Shown in pieces: positions 8,395 to 16,526 of a DNA stretch of 35,222 nt. Under the pieces are notes generated by a model. The model was not told where the DNA came from. It did no database searches and saw only the letters and a program-made list of their open reading frames with translations. The translations under genes were made by a program, and so were the position numbers. Position 1 is the stretch's first letter, and every line of letters starts with the position of its first letter. Source of the DNA: Phaeospirillum sp. (GTDB lineage Bacteria; Pseudomonadota; Alphaproteobacteria; Rhodospirillales; Magnetospirillaceae); assembly GCA_030824585.1 (NCBI GenBank), contig JAVBXM010000252.1, positions 1 through 35,222 of the forward strand. Direction: 5' to 3'.

Positions 8395-8556
8395 TCAAGC
8401 CCCGGTCTTGGGCTGTTCGTCGTCATCGAAGAGAATGCGATGCGCCGCCCCGTCGAGGTCATCGAACTGACCCGACTTCAAGGCCCACAGGAACCCGAGC
8501 AATCCCACGAACCCCAAACCGAGGGCTACCGGGATCAGCATCAACAGATTATCCAC
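8395..8556 (-). CDS. ccoS: cbb3 oxidase maturation protein CcoS
   Basis: A 53-residue CcoS. It has one N-terminal membrane helix (VDNLLMLIPVALGLGFVGLL, then GFLWALKSGQFDDLDG) and the diagnostic F-L-W-x-L-x-S-G-Q-F-D-D-L-D-G segment. The C-terminal half is short and acidic (RILFDDDEQPKTGA). CcoS is required to insert cofactors (heme b and Cu) into CcoN in Rhodobacter-type systems. The GTG start shares its G with the ccoI TAG stop (TAGTG), and GGAGAGGG is five or fewer bases upstream, so it is translationally coupled to ccoI. It is easy to miss because of its size. Confidence 0.93.
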   Translation of the reverse strand: MDNLLMLIPVALGLGFVGLLGFLWALKSGQFDDLDGAAHRILFDDDEQPKTGA

Positions 8557-10901
8557 TACCCTCTCCGGCGCGATAGACGCAGGGCGTTACCAATTACTAC
8601 CAGTGACGAGGTGGACATGGCAATCGCGGCGATGAGGGGGGTCACCATTCCGGCGACGGCCATCGGCACCGTGAAGACGTTGTAGCCCAGCGCCAGGACA
8701 AAGTTCTGCTTCACCAGCACCCGGGACAGCCGGGCCACCGACAGGGTCTCGATGACCGGAACAAGGCGGGCACCCTGGAACACCACGTCGGCGGCGGTCT
8801 GGCTGACGTCCACCGCCGTGGACGGCGACATGGAGACGTAGGCCGAGGCCAGGGCCGGGGCGTCGTTGAGGCCGTCGCCGATCATCAGCACCTTGCGGCC
8901 CTGGGCCGCCAGCTCGGCGAGGCGGGCGCATTTGTCGGAGGGCGCGCAGCCGGCCCGCCATTCGGCCAGCCCCAGGGCCTCGGCGACCTTGGCGGCGGCG
9001 GCGGGGCGGTCGCCCGACAGCAGTTCGATGGCGAGCCCCATGCGGCGCAGCTCGGCCACCACCTGGACGGCGTCGGCGCGCAGCGCGTCGGAGAAGGAGA
9101 AGCGCACCGGAGCGTGGCCGGGCCGGGCCAGCCACAATTCGGGGCCGTCGCCGGCGGAATCGTCGGGAACGCCCACGAAGCGGCGGCTGCCCAGGCGAAT
9201 GCCTTGCGCCGCGATCTCCAGCCCCATGCCCGGCACCTCGGCCACGCCCTCGGCCACCGGGGCGGCGGGGCAGGCATTGGTGATGGCCCGGGCCAGGGGA
9301 TGGCGCGAGGCCGGCGTCAGGCCGGCGGCCGCCATCAGGTCGTCGCGGGTCCAGGCTCCATCCTCGGCCAGGACCGGCTTGCCGAGCGTCAAGGTCCCGG
9401 TCTTGTCGAACACCACCGTATCGGCGTCGGCGAAGCGTTCCAGGGCGGTGGCGGATTTCACCAGCACGCCCTGGCGCATCAGCCGGCCCGAGGCGATGAC
9501 CTGCACCACCGGCACGGCCAGGGCCAGGGCGCAGGGGCAGGTGATGATCAGCACCGCCACGGCGTAAAGCAGGGCCTGCTGCCACGGGGTGTCGGTGAAG
9601 AACGTCCAGCCGATGAAGGTCGCCAGGGCGGCCACGTGCACCACGGGCGCGTACCAGCGCGACACCCGGTCGGCCAGGGCGACATAGCGGGCGCGGCCCT
9701 GCTCGGCCACCTCCATCATGCGGACGATCTCGGCCAGCAAGGTGCGTTCGCCCACCGCCGCCACTTCCAGCCGCAGCGGCGCCGACAGGTTGATGGTGCC
9801 GGCGAAGACCTGGGCGCCGGTTGCCACGGCAACCGGCAGGCTCTCGCCGGTCAGCAGGCTGGTGTCCACGTCCGAGCGGCCGTCGATGATGCGGCCGTCG
9901 ACGCCGATGCGCTCGCCCGCCGCCACCAGCACCTTGGAGCCCGGCGCCACCTTGTGGGGCGGCAGCATGCGCTGGCTGCCGTCGTCCTCCAGCACGGTGA
10001 CCGCCACGGCGTCCAGCGCCAGCAGGTGCTCGACCGTGGTCCGCGCCCGTCCCCTGGCCCGCGAATCCAGGTAGCGGCCGATCAGCAGGAAGAACAGCAG
10101 CGTGATGGCCGAGTCGAAATAGGCGTATTCGCCCCCGTTGATGGTCTCCCACAGGCTCATCAGGCTGGCCAGGGTCACGCCGATGGTGATGGGCACGTCC
10201 ATGTTGGTGCGCCCGGCCCGCAGCGCCGCGACGGCCGAGCGGGCGAAGGGCCGCACGCACCACGCCACGGCGGGCAGCACGATCAGGGCGGAAATCCAGT
10301 GCATCAGGCCGCGCGTCGCCGGCCCCATGTAGGAGAAATGCCCGGCCCACACCGATACCGACAACAGCATGACGTTGCTGGCGGCGAAGCCGGCGATGGC
10401 CATGGCGCGCAGCAATTCCTTTTCCTGGCGCTGGGTCTCGGCGCCCAGGCGTTCGGGATCGTAGGGCACCAGACGGTAGCCCACCGCGATCACCGGGGCG
10501 AGCAGGGTGCCCGGCTCGATCTGGTCGGCCCGCCAGCGCACCACCAGCCGCCGCGTGGTCATGTTGACCCGCGCCCAGGTGACGCCCTTCTGCTTGTTCA
10601 GCAAAGATTCGATCAGCCAGATGCAGGCGCCGCAATGCAGCCCCTCGATCATCAGGTGCAGGCTGGCCTCGCCCTTGTCGTCGGTGGTCACATGGGCGGA
10701 AAAGTCGTGATAGCGGTCGGAATCGTCATCGGGGCGCAGGGGCCGCGCCGCCGGATCGGTGGTCCGGCGGGCGTAGTATTGCTCGAGCCCCAGGCCTTCC
10801 ACCAGATGAAAGGCCCCCTCGCAGCCACGGCAGCAGAACGATCCGGCCAGATCGGCCGGAACCGGTCCCCCGCAATGGCGGCAGAGCGCAGCCTGGGTCA
10901 C
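8556..10901 (-). CDS. ccoI: cbb3-type Cu(+) P1B-ATPase CcoI
   Basis: A 781-residue copper-translocating P-type ATPase of the CcoI/FixI (CtpA) branch, which exports Cu(+) for cbb3 assembly. An N-terminal Cys-rich metal site (Cys7-x2-Cys10 and Cys23/24/27) precedes one HMA domain with GLHCGAC (Cys90, Cys93). The catalytic elements are TGES (351-354), the in-membrane CPC (455-457), DKTGT with phospho-Asp499 and GDGLND (675-680). MSTSSLVVIGNALR near the C-terminus supplies the last copper-site residues. The GTG start overlaps the ccoH TGA (GTGA); an upstream in-frame ATG at 10970 would sit inside ccoH and is rejected. Confidence 0.95.
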   Translation of the reverse strand: MTQAALCRHCGGPVPADLAGSFCCRGCEGAFHLVEGLGLEQYYARRTTDPAARPLRPDDDSDRYHDFSAHVTTDDKGEASLHLMIEGLHCGACIWLIESLLNKQKGVTWARVNMTTRRLVVRWRADQIEPGTLLAPVIAVGYRLVPYDPERLGAETQRQEKELLRAMAIAGFAASNVMLLSVSVWAGHFSYMGPATRGLMHWISALIVLPAVAWCVRPFARSAVAALRAGRTNMDVPITIGVTLASLMSLWETINGGEYAYFDSAITLLFFLLIGRYLDSRARGRARTTVEHLLALDAVAVTVLEDDGSQRMLPPHKVAPGSKVLVAAGERIGVDGRIIDGRSDVDTSLLTGESLPVAVATGAQVFAGTINLSAPLRLEVAAVGERTLLAEIVRMMEVAEQGRARYVALADRVSRWYAPVVHVAALATFIGWTFFTDTPWQQALLYAVAVLIITCPCALALAVPVVQVIASGRLMRQGVLVKSATALERFADADTVVFDKTGTLTLGKPVLAEDGAWTRDDLMAAAGLTPASRHPLARAITNACPAAPVAEGVAEVPGMGLEIAAQGIRLGSRRFVGVPDDSAGDGPELWLARPGHAPVRFSFSDALRADAVQVVAELRRMGLAIELLSGDRPAAAAKVAEALGLAEWRAGCAPSDKCARLAELAAQGRKVLMIGDGLNDAPALASAYVSMSPSTAVDVSQTAADVVFQGARLVPVIETLSVARLSRVLVKQNFVLALGYNVFTVPMAVAGMVTPLIAAIAMSTSSLVVIGNALRLSRRRG

Positions 10902-11386
10902 GGCACCACGATGCGGCGAACAACCGAATAGGGCTGGTCCTTGGCCGAAGCCAGCAGGGTCATGTCCCATACTCCGGCCAGCGGCAGTTCCTGCAAGGTG
11001 GCGTAGGCGCCGGGGCCGACCGGGGCGAGCAGAACCTCGCGGTCATGGCCCTTGGCGGTGGGCCGCACGAAGACGGCCTTCACCTCCATGCCGTCCACCG
11101 GGGCGCCGGCGGCATCCTTGTAGGTGACGGTGACGTGGGCGCCGTGGTTGGCGGCGGGCTCGACCTGCAGGTCCACCGACCAGTTCAGCGCCTCCTGCTT
11201 GCGCGCCGCCTCGAGGGTCTGGTTGAAGGCCAGGCCCTTCTCGTAGGGGCGCTCGGTGGAGATGCCCGAGAAGGTGGTGTTGGCGAAATACGCCATGGTG
11301 AAATTCACCGCCAGCACCACCATGAAGCCGCCGACGAAGATATAGGGATACCACCAGCCGGGCTTGCGCTGTTCGGTCATGTCCAT
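10898..11386 (-). CDS. ccoH: FixH/CcoH family assembly protein
   Basis: A 162-residue FixH/CcoH protein. One N-terminal membrane anchor (WWYPYIFVGGFMVVLAVNFTMAY, about residues 11-33) carries a periplasmic beta-rich domain that resembles other FixH proteins (ANTTFSGISTERPYEKGLAFN). CcoH stays associated with the cbb3 oxidase and stabilises its assembly. The ATG begins immediately after the ccoG TAA, with AGAGG just upstream. An ATG two codons later is also possible. The stop overlaps the ccoI start by four bases. Confidence 0.93.
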   Translation of the reverse strand: MDMTEQRKPGWWYPYIFVGGFMVVLAVNFTMAYFANTTFSGISTERPYEKGLAFNQTLEAARKQEALNWSVDLQVEPAANHGAHVTVTYKDAAGAPVDGMEVKAVFVRPTAKGHDREVLLAPVGPGAYATLQELPLAGVWDMTLLASAKDQPYSVVRRIVVP

Positions 11387-12844
11387 TTACCTCTCCGGTC
11401 CGGCGAATAGGGATTCGAGACGGTTGCTTCCACCCTTGGCCGTCTCGCGCAGGGTAAAGTACAGCGGCGTGCGCTTGCTCTGCAACTTGTCGGCGGGGGC
11501 GGTGACGAAGACGTTGTAGGTGCCCACCGTGTCGGGTTCCACCTGCAGCATGGCCTTGGCGCCGCTGGCCTGTCCGCCGACCACGGCGAGACCGGCGCCC
11601 TCGATGCCCGACACGGTCAGCTCGAACTGGCGGTCCTCGCGCACCATGTTGAGGATCTTGACGGTATAGCCGTTGCGGATGGAGCCGTCCGACAGCGGGA
11701 CGAACAGCGGCGAACGCTCGTGCTGCACGGCGAGATCAAAGCTCTTGCGCGACGACAGGCCGAAGATCATCAGGCCGCTCACTGCGGCGATGATCGCCAC
11801 ATAGACGATGGTGCGGGCCCGGACCAGGTGGATCCTGGTCTTCTCGCCCCGCTCGCGCGCCGCCTGATTGGCCGAGGAATCCCAGGTGATCAGGCCGCGC
11901 GGCAGGTTGTACTTGTCCATCATGGTATTGCAGGCGTCGATGCACAGCGCGCAGCCGATGCAGCCCATCTGCATGCCGTCGCGGATGTCGATGCCGGTGG
12001 GGCAGGCGGTGACGCACATCTTGCAGTCGATGCAGTGGCCGCGCCCCTCGAAGGTCTCGGTCTTGCGGATAGGCTTCCTGGGTTCGCCCCGCCATTCCTC
12101 GTAGGTGATGATCAGCGAATGCTCGTCGAACATGGCCGACTGGAAGCGCGAATAGGGGCACATGTACAGGCAGACCTGCTCGCGGGCATAGCCGGCCAGC
12201 AGGAAGCAGCAACCGCCCACCACGGCGATGGTGCCGTAGACGGCGCTGTCCTCGCGGCCGAGGAAGATGTCGCGCAGCATGGTCGGCGCGTCGCCGAAAT
12301 ACAGCGTGAAGCCGATGCCGCACGAGGCGGAGATCACCAGCCAGATGGCGTTGACGATGGCCTTCTTGACCAGCTTGTCGCCGGTCCACCTGGCGCGGTC
12401 CAGCGCCATGCGCTTGGAACGGTCGCCCACCACCAGCCGCTCCACATACATGAACAGGTCGGTATAGACGGTCTGGAAGCAGAAGAAGCCGCACCAGATG
12501 CGCCCGGCCAGCGAGCTCATGAAGAACAGGGCGATGGCCGCCAGGAACAGCAGGCCGGTGATGTAGTAGACCTCCTGCGGCCAGATCTCCAGGAAGAAGA
12601 AGTAGCCGCGCCGCCCGGTCATGTCGGCCAGGATGGCCTGGCTGGGGGCGTCGGGACCGCGATCCCAGCGCAGGAACGGCGCGATGTGATAGATCGCCAG
12701 CAGGACGATCAGCGCCGCCCATTTCCAGTTGCGGAAGATACCCTTCACCGTGCGGGGATGGATCATGACGGTCTCGGCATAGAGCGGACCGTCGCCGTCG
12801 CCGGCGGGCTTCTTCAGGGTCGGATCGATCTTCGGGGTGGCCAT
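11387..12844 (-). CDS. ccoG: cytochrome c oxidase accessory protein CcoG (ferredoxin-type)
   Basis: A 485-residue polytopic membrane protein of the CcoG/RdxA/FixG family, implicated in Cu(II)-to-Cu(I) reduction for cbb3 assembly. Two [4Fe-4S] ferredoxin motifs are clear: Cys271, 274, 277, 281 and Cys295, 298, 301, 305. Membrane helices lie around residues 40-55, 88-110, 163-183 and 205-220, with another near the start of the C-terminal third. The CGFFCFQTVYTD and CLYMCPYSRFQ segments are typical, and the C-terminal domain is Ig-like and periplasmic. The ATG at 12844 (MATPKIDPTLKK) is chosen; a longer in-frame ORF to 13054 runs through intergenic hairpins and has no similarity to the family. 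Confidence 0.95.
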   Translation of the reverse strand: MATPKIDPTLKKPAGDGDGPLYAETVMIHPRTVKGIFRNWKWAALIVLLAIYHIAPFLRWDRGPDAPSQAILADMTGRRGYFFFLEIWPQEVYYITGLLFLAAIALFFMSSLAGRIWCGFFCFQTVYTDLFMYVERLVVGDRSKRMALDRARWTGDKLVKKAIVNAIWLVISASCGIGFTLYFGDAPTMLRDIFLGREDSAVYGTIAVVGGCCFLLAGYAREQVCLYMCPYSRFQSAMFDEHSLIITYEEWRGEPRKPIRKTETFEGRGHCIDCKMCVTACPTGIDIRDGMQMGCIGCALCIDACNTMMDKYNLPRGLITWDSSANQAARERGEKTRIHLVRARTIVYVAIIAAVSGLMIFGLSSRKSFDLAVQHERSPLFVPLSDGSIRNGYTVKILNMVREDRQFELTVSGIEGAGLAVVGGQASGAKAMLQVEPDTVGTYNVFVTAPADKLQSKRTPLYFTLRETAKGGSNRLESLFAGPER

Positions 12845-12880
12845 GGATGCGAACGCTCTGCTGCGAAAGGGGCCAAAAGA

Positions 12881-12919
12881 CATGGCGGGGGGCCGTGTAC
12901 ACGACCCGTCCCCGCCATG
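12881..12919. promoter_or_regulatory. 10-bp inverted repeat in the ccoG leader
   Basis: CATGGCGGGG (12881-12890) and CCCCGCCATG (12910-12919) form a perfect 10-bp stem. Its 19-base loop contains the palindrome CGTGTACACG. It ends 37 bases upstream of the ccoG start codon on the coding strand. Role unknown: it could be an RNA hairpin controlling ccoGHIS translation or stability, or a DNA operator. Confidence 0.55.
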
Positions 12920-13020
12920 CCGGATGTGATACTCCAGATTCGAAGAATCAAGAATGCCTGTTTTGTCACCCCCGCCCTGCACCGGTTCAAGGGTGCCGGG
13001 CCGGGGCCAGATATGCCGAT

Positions 13021-13052
13021 GGGGTGCGCCCCTGTCGCCAGGCACGCACCCC
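13021..13052. terminator. stem-loop downstream of ccoP (processing or attenuation signal)
   Basis: GGGGTGCG (13021-13028) pairs with CGCACCCC (13045-13052). Inside it, CCTG-TCGC-CAGG forms a second stem across a symmetric two-by-two internal loop. It begins 24 bases after the ccoP stop on the minus strand and lacks a T-run, so partial termination or a 3' mRNA-stabilising structure is more likely than a full terminator. Confidence 0.55.
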
Positions 13053-13075
13053 ACCGGGTCCCCCCACTTCTACTC

Positions 13076-13936
13076 TTACTTGCCGCCGCCCAGGTTATGG
13101 ACGTAGACGGCAAGCATCTTGACGGTGCTCGCGTCCAGACGCTCGGACCAGGCCGGCATGGCGCCGTGCTTGGGCTTCGCGATCTGGGCGGCGATGGCGT
13201 CCTTGGTGCCCTTGTACAGCCAGATCTGGTTGTTCAGGGCCGGAGCGCCGAGGTCCTTGTTGCCGGCGCCGTCGTCGGCGTGGCAAACGGCGCAGTTCTC
13301 GGCATAGACGGTCTCGCCCGCCGAGCCCTTGGCCGGAGCCTTGGAGGCCAGGGACACGACGTAGTCGGAGACGGCGGTGATCTGCTCGGGCTTGAGCAGG
13401 CCGTCGGCGCCGAACTTCGGCATCTCGCTGGCGCGCGCGTTGGCGTTGGTGTTGCGGACACCGAACTTGATGGTCTGTTCGATGTCGGCCAGCGCGCCGC
13501 CCCACAGCCATTCGTCGTCGGCCAGGCTGGGATAGCCGAAGGCGCCGACGCCGCCCACACCGTGGCAAGGAGCGCAGTTCTCGTTGAACGCGATCTTGCC
13601 GCCGGCCATGGCATAGCGCAGCAGGTCCTTGTCCTTCTCGACGGCGGCCACGTCGGACGCCTCGATCTTGGACAGCCAGGCCGAGCGGGCCTTCTTCTGG
13701 GCCGCCAGCTCGTTGTCCAGCTCACCGCGGGACGAATAGCCGAACGTGCCCTTGGTGTAGCCGTTGACCAGCGGCCACGCCGGGTACGCGACCCAGTAGC
13801 CGATGGCCCACAGGACGGTGGCCCAGAAGACGTAGACCCACCACTTCGGCAGAGGAGTATTCAACTCCTTGATACCGTCCCACTCGTGACCGGTAGTGTT
13901 CTGACCGGACACCGAGTCCTTTTCAATGGTCGCCAT
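13076..13936 (-). CDS. ccoP: cbb3-type cytochrome c oxidase subunit III (diheme CcoP)
   Basis: A 286-residue diheme c-type cytochrome that feeds electrons to CcoO and CcoN. An N-terminal membrane anchor (PLPKWWVYVFWATVLWAIGYW, about residues 29-48) is followed by two cytochrome c domains. They have CAPCH (Cys121, Cys124, His125) and CAVCH (Cys215, Cys218, His219). Candidate axial methionines are in SEMPKFG and GAMPAW. The segment TPLPKWWVYVFWATVLWAIGYWVAYP-type N-terminus is characteristic of CcoP. Start is two bases after the ccoQ stop. A 231-base gap with two strong stem-loops separates it from ccoG. Confidence 0.97.
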   Translation of the reverse strand: MATIEKDSVSGQNTTGHEWDGIKELNTPLPKWWVYVFWATVLWAIGYWVAYPAWPLVNGYTKGTFGYSSRGELDNELAAQKKARSAWLSKIEASDVAAVEKDKDLLRYAMAGGKIAFNENCAPCHGVGGVGAFGYPSLADDEWLWGGALADIEQTIKFGVRNTNANARASEMPKFGADGLLKPEQITAVSDYVVSLASKAPAKGSAGETVYAENCAVCHADDGAGNKDLGAPALNNQIWLYKGTKDAIAAQIAKPKHGAMPAWSERLDASTVKMLAVYVHNLGGGK

Positions 13937-13938
13937 TG

Positions 13939-14100
13939 TTAGCGCTCCTCATTGTCGTCCCTCAGCGGGATGTTTCCGTAGTCTTCCAGCCGCTGCTTGT
14001 TCTTTGGCCGGTAGGCATAGAAAACCACCCCGATGAAGATCATCATCACCCACAAGACCCAGAAGGGCCGGAGTACATTGTCGACGAATGCGACGAACAA
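13939..14100 (-). CDS. ccoQ: cbb3-type oxidase subunit CcoQ/FixQ
   Basis: A 53-residue CcoQ. One membrane helix (residues about 11-28, RPFWVLWVMMIFIGVVFYAY) is followed by the usual soluble tail YRPKNKQRLEDYGNIPLRDD. CcoQ stabilises the cbb3 complex, notably CcoP association. The start is a TTG preceded eight bases upstream by GAGGAG; no ATG or GTG fits before the helix. It lies between ccoO (13 bases upstream) and ccoP (two bases downstream). The unusual start and small size make it easy to miss. Confidence 0.9.
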   Translation of the reverse strand: MFVAFVDNVLRPFWVLWVMMIFIGVVFYAYRPKNKQRLEDYGNIPLRDDNEER

Positions 14101-14113
14101 ACTCCGTACTCCT

Positions 14114-14836
14114 CTAGCGGCGGATTGCCTCGGGCTTCACGGTCGAGAAGTCGACCATGGTTCCCAGCACCTGCAGATAGGCGACCAGGGCATCCATTTC
14201 GGTGACCTTGTCCTTGCCGGACGCCGAGCCGATATGGGCCTTGGGATAGCTGGCGGCGACGGCCGGCTTGGCAGCCGGATCACCGAACACCTGCTCTTCC
14301 AGGTCCTTCTTGGCATTGGCGATCTGCGCGTCCGTGTAGGGCACGCCGACAACCCGCAGAGCCTTCAGGTCTGCCGCGACGTCGGAGTAGTCCAGGGGAC
14401 GCAACAGGTGCTTGTAGCCCGGCATGATGGATCCGGGGACCACGTCACGCGGGTTGACGAGGTGACGGACCTGCCAGTCGTCGGTGTACTTGCCACCCAC
14501 GCGGGCCAGGTCGGGACCGGTACGCTTCGAGCCCCACTGGAAGGGGTGATCGTACTTGGACTCGGCCGCGAGGCTGTAGTGGCCATAGCGTTCGACCTCG
14601 TCCTTGAACGGACGGATCATCTGGCTGTGGCAGTTGTAGCAGCCTTCGCGGATATAGATGTCGCGGCCCTTCTGCTCCAGCGGAGAATAGGGACGGACGC
14701 CATCCACCTTCTCGATCGTCGATTCGATCGAGAACAGCGGCACGACTTCGACCAGGCCACCGACGACGATCGTGAGAAGGATGCCGACGGCCAGGAAGAA
14801 GATGTTGGTTTCGAGCTTAGCGTGATGCTTGAACAT
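14114..14836 (-). CDS. ccoO: cbb3-type cytochrome c oxidase subunit II (monoheme CcoO)
   Basis: A 240-residue monoheme cytochrome c subunit. An N-terminal membrane anchor (residues about 11-34, [20 protein letters not shown]) is followed by the heme-binding motif CYNCH (Cys66, Cys69, His70) in the conserved context [17 protein letters not shown]. The methionine in [11 protein letters not shown] is the probable axial ligand. The protein passes electrons from CcoP to the CcoN active site and is needed for CcoN stability. AGGAG lies nine bases upstream of the ATG. The start is 12 bases after the ccoN stop. Confidence 0.97.
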   Translation of the reverse strand: MFKHHAKLETNIFFLAVGILLTIVVGGLVEVVPLFSIESTIEKVDGVRPYSPLEQKGRDIYIREGCYNCHSQMIRPFKDEVERYGHYSLAAESKYDHPFQWGSKRTGPDLARVGGKYTDDWQVRHLVNPRDVVPGSIMPGYKHLLRPLDYSDVAADLKALRVVGVPYTDAQIANAKKDLEEQVFGDPAAKPAVAASYPKAHIGSASGKDKVTEMDALVAYLQVLGTMVDFSTVKPEAIRR

Positions 14837-14848
14837 GGGTCGGTCTCC

Positions 14849-16300
14849 TTAGCGCGCCGCGCCAGCTGCGGGAGCCATGGCCTCATCCGCGACGTCGCCC
14901 TTGATGGTCTTGTAGACGTTGTAGACCATCACCAGCGAGCCGAGGACGAAGAGGAAGCCGCCCAGAGCACGGATCATGTAGTACGGACGCATGGCCTCGA
15001 CAGTCTCGATGAACGAGTACTGCAGGAAGCCGAGGCTGTCGTACGCGCGCCACATGAGGCCCTGCATGATGCCGGAAATCCACATGGCGGTGATGTAGAA
15101 GACGATACCCACGGTGGCGATCCAGAAGTGAACGCCGACCAGCTTCAGCGAGTACAGTTCCTTGCGGCCCCACAGCTTGGGAACCAGGTAGTACAGCGCG
15201 CCGAAGGAGACGAAGGCCACCCAGCCCAGGGCACCGGAGTGCACGTGGCCGATACCCCAGTCGGTGTAGTGCGACAGCGAGTTCACCGCCTTGATCGACA
15301 TCATCGGACCTTCGAAGGTCGACATGCCGTAGAACGCCACCGACGAGACCAGGAAACGCATGACCGGGTCGGTCCGCAGCTTGTCCCAGGCGCCCGAGAG
15401 CGTCATCAGGCCGTTGATCATGCCGCCCCAGGAGGGCATCCACAGCATCACCGAGAAGGTCATGCCGAGCGTCTGCGCCCAATCGGGCAGGGCGGTGTAG
15501 TGCAGGTGGTGCGGACCGGCCCAGATGTACAGGAAGATCAGCGCCCAGAAGTGCACGATCGACAGACGGTAGGAGTACACCGGACGCTCGGCCCGCTTCG
15601 GCACGAAGTAGTACATGATGCCGAGGAAGCCGGCGGTCAGGAAGAAGCCCACCGCGTTGTGGCCGTACCACCACTGGGTCATGGCGTTCTGCACGCCGCC
15701 GAACACGTTGTAGCTCTTCATCCAGCTGCCGCCGAAGAAGGCGGCGGGAACCGCGAGGTTGTTGCCCAGGTGGAGCATCGCGATGGTCAGGATCATGGCG
15801 AAGAAGAACCAGTTGGCCACGTAGATGTGGGGTTCCTTGCGCTTCATGATGGTGCCGGCGAAGGCGATCAGGTAGGCCACCCAGATGACGGTGAGCCACA
15901 GATCGATCCACCATTCCGGCTCCGCGTATTCCTGGCCCTGGCTGAAGCCCAGGACGTAGGACAGCGCGGCGACGACGATCAGCGCCTGGAAGTTCCAGAA
16001 GATGAAGCCGCCGAGGCCCGAACCGCCGAACAGGCTGGCACGGCTGGTGCGCTGCACGATGTACAGCGAAGTGGAGAAAAGAACGTTACCGCCGAACGCG
16101 AAGATCACCGCGGAGGTGTGAACGGGACGCAGGCGCCCGAACGAGGTCCACTCGAGATCGAGGTTCAGAACGGGAAAGGCCAACTGCAGGGCGATGAAGT
16201 CGCCCGCCAGGAAGCCCACGACGCCCCAGAAAATCGCGGCGAGCGTGAACTTCTTGATCACGTCTTCGCAATAGGGCGTGGCTTCGGTGTTGATGCTCAT
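14849..16300 (-). CDS. ccoN: cbb3-type cytochrome c oxidase catalytic subunit I (CcoN)
   Basis: A 483-residue, 12-helix heme-copper oxidase catalytic subunit that reduces O2 at very low concentration and conserves proton-motive force. Visible ligands include His61 (RPVHTSA, low-spin heme b), the Cu(B) histidines His214 ([11 protein letters not shown]) and His264/His265 (AGPHHLHY), and His352/His354 in [10 protein letters not shown]. Tyr244 in [10 protein letters not shown] matches the helix VII tyrosine that is cross-linked to histidine in C-family oxidases. The ATG at 16300 ([11 protein letters not shown]) has AGGAG six bases upstream and is preferred to an in-frame ATG at 16357 lying in the leader. 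It is the first gene of the cco unit. Confidence 0.98.
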   Translation of the reverse strand: MSINTEATPYCEDVIKKFTLAAIFWGVVGFLAGDFIALQLAFPVLNLDLEWTSFGRLRPVHTSAVIFAFGGNVLFSTSLYIVQRTSRASLFGGSGLGGFIFWNFQALIVVAALSYVLGFSQGQEYAEPEWWIDLWLTVIWVAYLIAFAGTIMKRKEPHIYVANWFFFAMILTIAMLHLGNNLAVPAAFFGGSWMKSYNVFGGVQNAMTQWWYGHNAVGFFLTAGFLGIMYYFVPKRAERPVYSYRLSIVHFWALIFLYIWAGPHHLHYTALPDWAQTLGMTFSVMLWMPSWGGMINGLMTLSGAWDKLRTDPVMRFLVSSVAFYGMSTFEGPMMSIKAVNSLSHYTDWGIGHVHSGALGWVAFVSFGALYYLVPKLWGRKELYSLKLVGVHFWIATVGIVFYITAMWISGIMQGLMWRAYDSLGFLQYSFIETVEAMRPYYMIRALGGFLFVLGSLVMVYNVYKTIKGDVADEAMAPAAGAAR

Positions 16301-16410
16301 GCCGAACTCCTGTTTCGACCGGAAAAGGGTCCACCTGAAGCATCCGGCCGGATCCATGGCGACACCATGCCCCCGGGGCCGATGGCGGCCGGGTGGTTCT
16401 TTGCTTCAAG

Positions 16411-16459
16411 TGTGGGCACTATGCCGACGGACGGGAGAGCCGCCATTGATATATATCAA
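16411..16459 (-). promoter_or_regulatory. FNR-dependent ccoN promoter with perfect FNR box
   Basis: TTGAT-ATAT-ATCAA (16446-16459) is an exact FNR/ANR-type palindrome. On the minus strand a -10-like CATAGT lies at 16423-16418. A start near 16411 would put the box centre (16452.5) at about -41.5, the classic class II activation position. The leader to the ccoN ATG would be about 110 bases. The box also lies 68 bases upstream of the divergent methyltransferase gene. Confidence 0.85.
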
Positions 16460-16526
16460 AGTATGACGATTTTCAGGCATCACAGGGACTTGGCGCCGAT
16501 AATTAGGCAAGTGTAGAGTGCCGGCC

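Noticed and set aside
9114-10931. 605-codon open frame antisense to ccoI
   Set aside because: It mirrors the ccoI coding bias and its translation is repetitive Gly/His/Arg-rich without known motifs.
12945-12965. Second FNR box in the ccoP-ccoG gap
   Set aside because: Only one TTGAT half-site is present; the other half does not match ATCAA.
14033-16516. 827-codon open frame on the plus strand opposite ccoN/ccoO
   Set aside because: It is antisense to two clear heme-copper oxidase subunits, has low-complexity His/Gly/Asp/Val-rich translation and no recognisable domain. Such frames are expected opposite GC-rich genes with strong third-position bias.
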